Shown: positions 13,279 through 25,268 of the stretch, piece after piece | How positions within the stretch are numbered: position 1 is the stretch's first letter | How the letters are laid out: each line of letters begins with the position of its first letter | The notes under the pieces: model-generated | Seen by the model: the letters and a program-made list of their open reading frames with translations, nothing else | What the model was told of the DNA's origin: nothing | Databases searched by the model: none | Assembly: GCF_028453695.1 (NCBI RefSeq) | Contig: NC_135781.1 | Coordinates: forward strand, 23,063,640 to 23,127,639 | Direction: 5' to 3' | Length of the DNA: 64,000 nt | Origin: Augochlora pura | Taxonomy: Eukaryota > Arthropoda > Insecta > Hymenoptera > Halictidae | Made by a program: the position numbers and the translations under genes

Positions 13279-16003
13279 TCGTAGACACGAAGGTAGTGTA
13301 CAAATAATTACGGCTTCTGTCTTTTCCAATACTAATTTTCTAATGGTAAATACTAATTAATTGTTTAAAATAATTATATAATAAAAATAATTGTTTTCTG
13401 TTTATAAAGTATGTGTAGCTTTGTAAATTAAATTTTCTATTTGTAAGAATATTTTCCGAAAACAGTATCTAGTATAGCATTTTATTAAGCTGAGATTGAA
13501 AATACAGAGAATTATGTTTATAATTTTCTAACGTGAAATATTAATGTACAATAAATAATATGGCATTTATATTAAAAATTGAACGTCTTTACAAAAATGT
13601 GAAGTTTTCGAAAACTGAGGATGATACGCTTGTAATCAAATAACTTTTGTATTTTGCATTTTCTTGTTTTATCAACTTAAGAAATTGTAACAATTTCCTA
13701 TCGGTTTTACGAATTAATTTAATTTCCTACAAGCATCTTAACATTTACGAAGGGTAGTGTATCTTCGAAAACCGTGAAACCCCGAGCCTGAGATTTTACA
13801 TCGCGTATTTTATCTCGCCTGGCCATGCCCGCCAAGCTTTATCTTAATCGGCTGTTCGTACCGCTTGGAAATAAAATCAAGTTTACGAGAAACGGTCCCG
13901 CTTGTGAAAACAGTCACGCGGCCCGTTTCCCAGGTCGGCTAAGGAGGAACGATTTTTCCGAGGGAATCGGAGGATTTCTAGACGATCGTTAAACCGGTAG
14001 GTAAGGTATCCGTCGAATTTTTGCGGACTGCGCGATTGTGAAAGCGACATACGCGCGACAACGAGCGTGGAACCTCGGGCGGCAACGAGCTCCAGGAACG
14101 AGCTCGCATTTGTTTTACAAATGGACTGCGCCCGGCGCGGACCGGCGCAGTGCGAAGCGGAGCGGAGCGGGCAGAACACGCGGCAATAAATGCCAACATG
14201 ACTTTATGGCACGATCAAATGATTTTTCGTTGCCTCGAACGACACCGTGATACAATGAGCATCGGATCGGACGCGAACGAGGAACAACGAGCGCCGCCTC
14301 CTTCTTGACCGTTCGAAAAACGACAGGTGCGAGTCTTGATCATCCAAGCGATAGACTTTTTCTCCGGCCGGACTTTCGTGATCCCGGATCGCGTCGTGTC
14401 GCGTTGATCCATTAACTTTGTTTTGTACGGAGCAAGACGGAAGAGACGCGATGAGTTATCATGAAGCCTTTATTAATTTTTTTCTGCTCTAGAAATGGTA
14501 TTGTAGAAGAAAATATCTTTATTAATTCGTTCAATATTAACTACATTGAAGACATGTAATAGAAGATATAACTACTTTCTATATTATTTTATTATGTTAT
14601 GGTAGATTAGTGTTGTATGAATGCCATTCGGAATATTGTATTACGTGTACTTACATTATATCCGTATTAAAAATCAATATTATAAATTCAGAATATTACA
14701 TTCATATTAAAGATTACAGTGGATCAAATGTTGCATAAATGTTACATATTAAACAACGTAACTTGTTTTAACTTGCAATATGCAGATCAAACATCGGAAG
14801 GATTAGCGAATTCAATAAATTCAATTCAATAAAATGAACAGTTTCTTATTTGAGCTGTTTAGGTTGCTTATATTAATACTTTAAATATTGATAGTTTCTT
14901 AATAGTCCTTTTAAAACCTATTATGATGTTGACGAACGGACTATTTTATTTAATTGAATTTAGTTACAACAATGTTTGTCTTCAATTCATTGTCAAGAAT
15001 TAATTTAAAGCCGAATCAACGAGGAGAATATTATCAAAGTTTTCATTTTATAAATGCATTATTCGCGAATCATGCAAGCCTAACTTCTGCTCGTGGAATG
15101 CTTACTGCACAATTTATGAATTTACCAGGCGACGCTAACGACTTAAATATTGCCCTGTGACAGAGCAGAGTGTTCGTAGAAAGTGTGCCATGTACCTGCC
15201 GACTCGTCTGTCATAATTGACGCGAGATTAATGAGATACATATTATTACAAACTTTGAAACGAAGCAGACTCTCGTCACTGACTACAATGTAGAGACTTT
15301 CGAATGATGTAACGCGACAGTACGTCCGATTGAAATGTCCCTTGAAGATTACGCTAAGTACTCGGGGATGATAACTCGTAATTTCTAATTGGCTCTTCGG
15401 CTGGGAACCGATAATGAGCGAACCATCGAATCGCGTGTCGTAAGTGTCCAACCGCACGTTAATTGCGGGTTCGCCGCGTTCCATCGCGTTGCACCCCATT
15501 GCACTGCCGTACGAAGGTGAGTGACAGTTGGCAAAACACGGACGTTCGGACCGTTAACTATCGCGAAGACGACTGCGTCGATGCTATGCCCAGGCGACAC
15601 GTTCCACCCCGACGGTATCGCGGTCGATAACGATCGTGACAACAGTTACTCACGTTCGAATTCGAACGGTTCCCCGATCGGACACACTCCGATTCCACCG
15701 CTATGCAATTATGCCAAACTAGCGTCACCTGCTTCGCAGTGAGTTCCGTCATCGGACGCATCAAACGATAAACAATCGTCTCGAGCGCATCCTGCGTCTC
15801 ACTTCAGTTGCGTTTACTCTGCCAGTAGCATTAATCAAAAAGAACATTTGTGACAGAAAAGAATAGCTAAAATATAAAATGGTGAAGTCATAAAAAGAAT
15901 TTAATAATACTGTTATGCAGTTTTTAACATACCAAAATTATTTTAAAAAACGGTGTATTTTAATCCCATTTTTGCTTCTTACAATCGTCTTGAAAGGTTT
16001 TTA

Positions 16004-16026
16004 TTTTGCATAAAAATCTGCAGTCT
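16004..16026 (+). repeat. Dispersed ~23-bp motif (reference copy)
   Basis: The motif reads TTTTGCATAAAAATCTGCAG plus TCT. Related copies lie at 6190-6212 (-), 40109-40130 (+), 42797-42820 (+), 44701-44723 (+), 45632-45655 (-), 48618-48641 (-) and 49025-49046 (+). Several continue into TTAATAAC or CTAGTAAC-like sequence, suggesting the tail or terminus of an unidentified transposon or SINE. Five of the eight fall within 42.8-49.0 kb. Confidence 0.55.
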
Positions 16027-17984
16027 GCTCGTAACAACTATCTGTAACGGAGACTCTTCTATTGGTTACGTTGTATGTAACAGGTTAAATTTGAGAAAAG
16101 TTGTTTTTCTTAATATTTCTAATAAATGATATGTTTGTTCCTTGATATATTGCTGTATAAATCTTTTAATTATTATTTTCACAAAATCTGGATTCTCTCA
16201 GACCTTACTAACTTGCATCAACTTGGCTAAATACTGTTGGCTTAGGACAACACGGGGAATAGTAAAGAAGGGAATAATATTTATAATTAACAGGTCATCA
16301 CGAGAAATCTCCATCGCGTGTCAGACTCGTCAGAGTACGGCCAGGCACCAAGCCCCGAACAAATAACAGCGGAAAAAGATGCGTATGCGCACGTTAGTAC
16401 TGCGCTTAATGTTCCCAGCCGTTGCCGTTAAGATAAATATTGTCTATCATTTACGAGACAGTGCACGAGAAGAGAAATTCGCATAAACTTCGGCAGGCCG
16501 CCCATAATTTATCGGACACATCGTCCGTCCGGTAATTAATTTCAGGCACAATGGATGAAATTGTAAAACGTTATGGGGCCGGACGTCGTATTTACGTCAT
16601 GTTTGCACCGACAAGGGATAACACGGTTGTCTCCCGACAGCCGTGGATGGTACCGATGCCATAAGCCTATATACGAGCCTGGCTGGAGCCGGACACGGTA
16701 GCGCAGGGGCCGCGTACCGCATTTTATTTCACCTCTAATGATTCCTCAAAACAAGCTTTATGTCCCGGACGGACGGCGAGGCCGTATTTGGCGCGGCGCT
16801 TTTATCGCAATGTTTTCTGCCTGTTCCCTCTGTCCTCCGCTCGGCCTGGGAGGGAACAGCGAAAACCTCCGACAGGTGGCAACCCATCGATCCCGAGACG
16901 CGAAAAAGAAGGACCGATGGTCCTTATGATATCTCTTCTTTCCTTTCTTTTGCGCCTTTCTTTCCATCGCCGTTTCGTCGCACCTTTTGTTCGATCGCCA
17001 AGGAAAGGGACCCGCGACGCGACGGAATACCAATTACGCTCTGTTCGTTATTTGCGACGCGTGCTGCCCCCAAAAAATGGGAACGAGGTATAGCGGTTCG
17101 GAACCGCGTGAAAAAATGGGTTAGATTCGGCCAAATGTTGTTTACATTGTAAATGGTACGATTAAAATACAGTTGTTCGCTAAAATTCTCGGACGCCTTT
17201 GCAAATAGGGCTTCAATTGACTGAAATTTCTAACCGCAAAATTTTTAACTTCTAAATAATTTCTTTCTCGGTTAACTTTTACATTAACAATTTAAATCTG
17301 TCACTAAAGTTAAATTTTAACTGCTACTCTGTATTTAATTAAAAATAATAATGAAGGAACATTTATTTTTAACAGATATTTTCAAGTAAAATGTAAGAGT
17401 TCGTGATATTTTTTCCATTTACTCAGCGTTATTTAAGGAAGTACTATACAAATACTTTTATACGCTATTAATTATTAGTTCGTTCTAACGAATAATATAG
17501 TCTATTAGCAAATGTTCGTTTTCTATAATAATATAATACAAGACATTTCTTTGATGTCCTCGACATGCACGTCAAGGATACTTTGGGACACGATACTGCT
17601 ACTAGCGAAGAGCATAAAAACGGTCGCGTGTTTTATACATGAAACGAAATTCCTCGATAGCGAAGAATAGAAAGCGGCAAGAAATATCGTTTCCGATGCT
17701 TCCCCGATTAATTCCGATTTATTCGCACGTGCTTGAGAGAGGGAACACCGATAAGCATATTTATCGCGACACGTTCGTCGAGCGTTCAACCGCGATCGAT
17801 CACACACGCGAAAGGAACGTGCCGCGCCGCGTCCGGCTGCCGATCAATTAACGTGATTTTTCGATAATTAATTGGCGGCCGGGTTGTCGCGTGCTCCGGG
17901 AGAGCAGAACGATAAATACCAGATGTTCTGAAAAAGGCGAGACCCGATTCGTCAACGTCCAATAGACGGTCTGAGAGAAGACCC

Positions 17985-18110
17985 TGTCTCTCTCTCTCTT
18001 TCTCTCTCTTACTCTGACTTTGTCTTTCTATCTTTCTTTTCTTTTTTTCTTGCTATGTCTTTCTTTCTCTTAGTCTTGCTCCCTGTCTCTCTCTCTCTCT
18101 TCCTCTCGTT
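17985..18110. repeat. (CT)n microsatellite tract
   Basis: Two (CT)n cores (about 17985-18010 and 18081-18101) are joined by T-rich pyrimidine sequence. It has no coding potential. Confidence 0.85.
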
Positions 18111-21100
18111 TGTATAATCACACGATTCCGCAGCACGGAAAAACCGTCGAGCTCGGAACCGCGGAAAAGGCTAATGTGGCAAAGAAACTCGGGAGAGGAA
18201 CTCGTTCGCCGGTCGAATATGGCTCGCGCCGCCGCGCGCTCTCGGAAAAACAGGCACCGGTGTGTCGACCGGGAAAAAGCAAAACGATCACAGTCAAAGA
18301 CTGCGACGTCTCTGTCGTTTTTGCCGCCGGTGCTGCGACAGATGGCGAAGTTTTTCTTGTCGCTTCATTTAAAGTAGTGCGCCGCCGCGGCCGCGCCGAC
18401 CGGCCTTAACCGATCGGCGGAATACAGATTGAGTCGCTTCTAATTTTCATTAAAAACACGCTAATGACAAGAAAACAGAGCGCTTAGGGGGAGCACTACA
18501 TTCGTTACCGCTGCCGGCCACCGCTTTCGCCGCGATGGGATGGTTTTTCTAGGGAAAAAACGAGATCGCGGACCGCCTGAAAACGCGTGGATCTTGCTCG
18601 TCGATCCGTTACAGAAAGATCCGGCGATGCTGCCGGGAATAATCTTCCCATACGGGCTGATTAAGGGATTCAATTAGAGATCACGTTCGCGGCAACGTGA
18701 TCGGTTCTGCTACCTGTGCTTATCTTTTCAGTTCCCGTTTGTCCGTGAAAAAGTCTGCTAATTAAGAATTCTTTGATCATTTGTTTCGAGACGGAACTGG
18801 TAGGATCCTAACAAGAATGATATTTCAATTATACTTTTCTATGCATACTTTAACATATAATTTAGTGCTGTGGAATTTATCTGTCGTTGGTAGGAATGGA
18901 GTTAATGAATCGTTTAATCAATTTCAAGGTTCCAATTACGTTTTATGATACAGGTTTAATAACCATTTGCAATAGAGTCATTTTGCGCAAATTATTGCGC
19001 ATTAGTTCCACAAGTTTTTAAGGGAAAATGATAACGACATAATTCAGTCCTGAAATTAAAATGTATGGTCCAAACTTTGCGATGCTATGAATGGCATGTT
19101 CGAATAAAATTTGTATAACTCCATAGAGGAATATTTCGGTATCACGAACATGCCTTCAGATTTAGGATACCCCATTATTATTACCGTCATTATTATATTA
19201 TTTCCATCTTATTAGAATAATTAAAGGAGGAAAAACATATTCATCTTATTTTTCTTACAACCAAAATACTCATAAAACGTTCCAATGTATTGGATTATAC
19301 TAAAAACTATTGTTTACGATTCACAAAATAATTATCAAATTCGAGTCTACTTAAAGATATCATAAAATGTTTTTACCAATGCTATCATTTATTTTAAATA
19401 AATAAAATATATCAAATAAATCTGTGACTATCGAACGCCGATACTACCATTCCAATCAAAATGGCCGGTCTAATATGTTTTAATTAAAATCTGCTATAAT
19501 TATAGAGGAGTGTTCATAAGAAATAATTGAATTTTATATGAATGATATAATAAAGTAAAAATGGCGAGAAGTTTCAATAAATTTCGTCTTGTTACTCTTG
19601 TAAGGCATCACACATCAGTCATTTTCAACACTTACAATTAGATAGGTAGGTTTAATAGTAATACTGTGCACTCATTTTTTCACTAGATCTTAATCCCAAA
19701 GAAACGATTAAATCACATTACTCGAGCTGACTTGTTGCTTCATAAACGAGATTGAATCGCTGTCGAGAACTTGATTAAGACATCCTCGACAATTAATGAT
19801 CGATCGTCTAATAAGACAGGTTACTTCCTCGCAACATACTCTATTTACTTCAGTTTAAATGACCTTAATGTTCTTATTAAGTTCAAAGTTTCTTATCGAT
19901 TTTATTATTGCAATTCGTTCCCGTATAGTTACTAAGCAACTTTTGTTTGAACAATCTTTTTGTCAGTTTATCGCTTATGCGCGAGCACTTGAGACGATCA
20001 TAGGGGAATATGTATACAAAAGTAATAACTTTTCAATAAAATAAAATTTTTGTAAAATATTTAATTACAACAAAAATCATTCCTTAATTATATGACGAGA
20101 AATTGCTTACTTCAAAGATACTACTGAATCGTAAAAACCAGATTAAAGTAACATATATTTTTTCAAGAGATTAAAAAAATGCATTGATATCTGGCATTCA
20201 ACTTCCAGTTTTTTCAACGGAAATTGATTATGTCAAGAACTACATTTAGTCATTAATATCTCGTAATTCAAAACTTCCTAAATCTCAGATGTCAAATTTT
20301 TGACTGTTCTATAGATTGAACACTATGCACTGACGTAATTCAATATAAAGACTGAATCATTCAACATTTTTATCTTTATATTTCTTACAATAAAGTAAAC
20401 TACATATAGTACAAAAAGAATGTTTCGAACGAAGAGCATTTGTTATAAACAGGAACATATTCGGCAGCGATTAATTTTTCCTACTTTCCTCTTTTATCAA
20501 ATATGGAGGTCGACCGAAAAATATTTCGGTAAACCTTAATTTCCGAACCCTTCGACTTCAATCATTTTTTTATTCTATATACCATAAACTTTCGAACGGT
20601 ACGATGAAATGTTGCACATTATAATTAAAAAATTCCCGACGATCCTCATAGTTTAATACCAAAGGAACGAGCAAAAACTTCATTCTTGTCGGGTCTGCTT
20701 ATCTTTATACTAAACAACTTTTATTTGAAACATTTGTTTACACAGCATATGGTTTTCAAGAGAAATTCAGACAAAGCAATTAAATGAGTCACCCTGTATT
20801 TTGGGTTAGTAGGTAAAAAAATTGCCCAACCACTGCGCCAGCTACTAATACAGTTCTCGGCGATGACGCCGCGGAAACAAAGGATTCCAAACAATGGAGG
20901 CGCAGAGATCGAAACGCGAAGAAGATATCGGCTCCTCTCTTTCTTCGGTTTTTTTTTTGCGGCCGCTAGACAGAGTTCACGAGGTTAATCGAATACCCGT
21001 GTCGCAGACGGTTTAGCACCCGCTCACTAACCACGGTGCCGTTTACTTTCCCAAGTAGCGTTCCTCTTTTTCGCAACGAGTCCCGGCTACCGGATAAGCT

Positions 21101-22439
21101 CGGCGACACCGACGCGGCGCTCGCGCTCTAGGAACAACACGTTCCCAAGGATGAGCGTTGATTCACGAGATAAGTCGGATTGTTTGCCTAGGCCCGGCCG
21201 ATTTGCTTCTATGTGCCATCTTCGGCCAACAATCGCCCACGCCGATTAGGCTCGCGGAGTTTTCTCCCGTATTCTCCGTACAACTCCACGACCGAGGCGG
21301 AACAATAATAAAACCGGGGTCCCCGTGTGCAACCGGATGTGCTCGAGCCAGACTCCACGAGAGTATGACGATCACATGAAACGAAAACCTGGTCGCGGTT
21401 TCCGTTTAAACATTGCTCGATCTGTGGCACGAACCGACGATCAACCCTCTACGACGCTAACTTGGAACTCGAGTATTTCTACTAATGTTAGGTACGTATT
21501 AATAATAAATCCGCATTTTTATGTTTGGCCATCATCGACAATTATTACGTTGTACATTGTCTCACACTAACCCGAGGACGCTTATTAGGTGATTAAGATC
21601 TGCATAAAGAAGGATCATTTTCTATTTATGTAAGAAAAAGTACTATAAATATTTTTCTGTTCGAAGAATATTTATTTATACAATACTCTGTTTATGAACG
21701 TCGTTGGAATGAAAATACAAGTTTAAAATCCTGAGGACATTTCTTGATTATCCCTTAAGCCTGCTTGAATCATATTTGGACACATTTTACAACAGAATTA
21801 TTTTTTTAGCAGTAGACAAAATGATTCTTTTAAATGATTAGAGAGCATAGTTTACTAAGCAAATGTAAAGTACATAGTTTTCATTATTTATTCTACATAT
21901 ACATATATGTTCAGTTATTTCACGTTTCAATATATTTCTCGAGTATCGTGTACATCATTTATCATTCTATTCTACCGGCACAATGGTCCACCATTGAAAT
22001 GTTAAAGTCAAAGTCAGCGAAGGGAACTCGAGTATTTCTAATATCCGATGATTCCCACGGGAAATGGTAGTCCCCCGGTAATTATTACGTATTTCGCAAG
22101 CCCAACGAGCAGAAACGTGCAAGCCATAAGCGACAATGGCGCTGTTTCAGTCAACGTCTCTCGGAGGAGCTCGTTAAAGGGATCGATTCTCGCATTCGCT
22201 CCGCGAGCCGATACGTCAACGGTTAATTGCCAGCGCTGTCGATTAACACCGGGCGGTGGTTAATGTGTCTCCGACGGATAAAAATGTGCCGAAGGATCCA
22301 CGGCGATACGTGTTCACCGTGGGACAAAGGAAATTCATCCGGCAGCGATCGAAATAAATCTGTCGCGCTGGTTCGCCGGCGTGTCTGCGCAAGCTGCTGT
22401 CTTTCGACTGACTCCGCGAACGCTTTCGCGAGCCCGTAC

Positions 22440-22860
22440 GAAGGCTGAATAGATCCGGAAGATCGTTTAGACGATAATTAACAAGGTACATCGAAGGTCG
22501 AGCGGAGCGCGACTAATTAACGCTAAACCGGAGCGGTCGATCCGGCATCGGCATCGGCCGGATTCGAGAAAAGCCTTCAACTCTATTAAACAAACGACCG
22601 ACGGTAATTAGTCGTTAATTACGATACGATATCAGCGAGAGCACGAGGCTAGTAGATAAGACTGATTCGAAGAAATAAGAGCCGGACTGCTCGCCGGGCA
22701 TCTCGTTTCTGTCCTGTTTCCAGATCCCGAGGATCAAGCGGATCGCGATAGGCGACGCGCGGAAACGATCCACGGAAGATCGTTAGATCGTACAGCTCGA
22801 TAATTAATGCGAACGCGAGCGTCGGTCCGCTCTCGAAATTGAAAATTAACGGGATCGTGA
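22440..22860. promoter_or_regulatory. TAATTA-rich patch in GC-rich DNA, candidate enhancer
   Basis: Homeodomain-type cores recur: GATAATTAAC, GACTAATTAACG, GGTAATTAGTCGTTAATTAC, CGATAATTAATGC and AAAATTAACGGG. They are separated by GC-rich, CpG-containing sequence and no exon is recognised. This resembles insect developmental noncoding elements, but function is inference. Confidence 0.25.
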
Positions 22861-24154
22861 AACGCTCGTTCTCCGATATGTCAGTTGATCTGATATCTGT
22901 TACATACCGAGCGTAAATTAGCCCCTTCGTGGCTTCGGAATATATTGTATAGATCCATCATTGATCGGATGCGATCAACTAAGTATTCGGTGATAATTGG
23001 AAATTGTAACAAACAGGATGCGAGGTTATCATACATATTCATGAGCCATGCTTCGTTATACAATTTCGTAATTTCAGCAATGTTACTTTACGTAGATATG
23101 TCACTAATAGACCGAGGATGTTTATGCAAATGCGTATTCTTAGAAAATAGGTATGCCAATGGTACCTAAACAGATATACATATATATCATGATCAGGCGA
23201 GTCCGGAAAAATATACTTTTATTTTGTATATTGCCTGTGTTTAGCATATTTATGTTCAATAATATATTGCATATGTTGTCTGCAATGTACATACGTATTT
23301 CACGCACATCCGAGTCATCTATCTTGTTAAAATTAATTTACTCATTTACAGCACCCATTAAAGTAATGTTGACAGTATTTGATAAATTAAACGAGTTTTT
23401 CTACCTGTATCGCAATGCTTGAAACATTTACATTGTATGTTGGTGTTTTTAATATGAATACATATATTTTCATGAACGAAATATATAAAGTGCATAAAAT
23501 AATTAATAAAATGTACAGAACAGTTCTTGGTCAAGTTACTGTGCCCCTAGAAAGATAAGAAGTTAATTACTGCGCTTCAAATACTGTAATCAGTTTGAAG
23601 TAAATAATCCTGCAACAAAGAAGGATTAAAAAAAAATCACGTTTCACGGATCATGAAAGTAAGGTTAGAAGTAACAGGTGGTTTGTAATGTAAGTGCCAG
23701 GAATCAACGCACGTATTGGAACAGAGATGAAAATTTAATCAAGTTAGCTCAATGAAATAGGAACAAGACGTAAACTTTCAGTTACTGGATTGCTTTAAAT
23801 AAAAGGATATATCTACTAGAAGTTGATTATATCATTGCTCTTCTGTAATTTAGCCAAATTTTATGAATATTATAACTTTTTTTCAAGCATCAGTACTGTA
23901 CGATTTTCATCTTAAATTACAGCGTATTTCTTAAGTTTTTAGCAAGATCAAGAAAATTATTATCAACCATGCAATAACATTCTCAAGCGAGATCGAAGAT
24001 CACAATTAGTCCGATGCATATGCCGCAACTCTGCTTGAGTAAATTTAAATGCACGGATTCATTTCCACCAACAAACGCTACCAACTAATATGCCATGAAA
24101 TTATTTAAGAAAACTGTTACAAAAACCGTTCGATCGGCTTGATTTTCTTTTTAT

Positions 24155-24779
24155 TTAACCTCTTAGGCACGGCTGGATTTTGCACAAATAAAGTTTCTCA
24201 TAACTAAATTACCATCTTTTCTTTATATATATTTTTTCCGTATATCTATATATGGTATTAATCACATACATTCTTTTCTTAGTGTATTGTACATACACAC
24301 TTTCAGTTTAATCGTCTACTTTAATAATTGAGCCGCCCAGTGCACACATCGATTAACTCCACTTTTTGAAAAATCTTAAATTTAAGTGTCAAAGCACTTG
24401 GTATAGTCATAACTTTTTATATTTATAATAACTTTCCTGAATAATAAAGATTAACACCATTAAACGGCAAAATTTTTTTTTTTTTTTTTTGGCTATTCTT
24501 TCTTGTTAATTTTATACATTAAATAATATTAATTTTATACATTAAATTATACGTTAAATGAAAGCTATATCTGTATTTATTCATTCTACATTATATATGT
24601 GAATCTATGTTATAACAGGAATTTTAAAAATCAATGTACATCATTTCATCGCGTTTCTCGACTTTTTGTTTTATGGAGTTAGTCGATGTGTGCACTGAAC
24701 GGCTCAATTAATAAAACAATTGAGTAAAGCACGAAACATTCACGAAAGCCACTGTGGCGCGCCGTGTCTAAGAGGTAAA
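24155..24779 (-). mobile_element. MITE family A, copy 3, interrupted by another MITE
   Basis: This inverted family A copy starts TTAA CCTCTTAGGCACGG at 24155 and ends CCGTGTCTAAGAGG at 24775, followed by TAAA (decayed TTAA). The two halves (24159-24327 and 24708-24775) match family A on either side of a 380-bp insertion. Without the insertion it would be about 240 bp, the family length. Confidence 0.82.
24321..24714. mobile_element. 380-bp MITE nested inside MITE family A
   Basis: The insertion (24328-24707) has long inverted termini. The left end reads TTGAGCCGCCCAGTGCACAC and continues ATCGATTAACTCCA. The right end, reverse-complemented, reads TTGAGCCGTTCAGTGCACAC and continues ATCGACTAACTCCA. 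It is flanked by identical TTAATAA heptamers (24321-24327 and 24708-24714), which look like a 7-bp target duplication. The centre is AT-rich with an 18-T run at 24473-24490 and has no reading frame. The superfamily is not identified; the 7-bp duplication argues against Tc1/mariner (TA) and piggyBac (TTAA). Confidence 0.8.
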
Positions 24780-25192
24780 ATCGAGAAGTTCAGCCCACCT
24801 TGAGAATGTTTCTAAACGAAAAACCTGAATTTTATAATACCAGAAATTAAATCGACAATCTGCAAAGCGTGAGAAGAAAAGAAGGAAGGCAAATTGATCA
24901 GCATTAACGGGAATCTCGCCACCGAAGAAGAAAAACAGGAAGAGAAACAACTGACCTCGCCGAGAGGGGTAGTTCTAATGCGATTCATACTCGCGGCAGA
25001 AGAAACCAGACGTATTTGGCGTTTAAACCGTCGGCGAGCAACTTGTAAAGCGGCGAGGAAAGATCAAATCTGGAACAATGAGCAATTTTCCTTTCTTGCT
25101 GGCCCGCTGCGCCGCGTGGAGCTGCGCGAAGCGGTGCGGCGCGGAGCAGAGCGACTCCAAATACGCTCTGCGGATCTAAAAGCGCGACGAGG

Positions 25193-25268
25193 CTCTTTCT
25201 CTCTTTCTCTTTCTTTCTCTTTCTCCTTCTCTTTCTCTTTCTCTTTCTCCTTCTCATTCTCTTTCTCG
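25193..25268. repeat. CTTTCT / CT microsatellite
   Basis: Imperfect tandem CTTTCT and CTCC units on the plus strand. A short TCGCC pentamer repeat also occurs nearby at about 25421-25447. Both sit in a CpG-rich patch with no recognisable exon. Confidence 0.85.

Larger units (their letters stand above)
13280..24154. other. Non-coding stretch with CpG-rich patches
   Basis: CpG-rich at about 13800-14450, 15360-15800, 16380-17120, 17640-18700 and 20820-22900; AT-rich elsewhere. A transposon-like half-end (CACCCTGTA) lies at 20793. No exon with matching splice sites or recognisable protein similarity was found. Confidence 0.6.
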
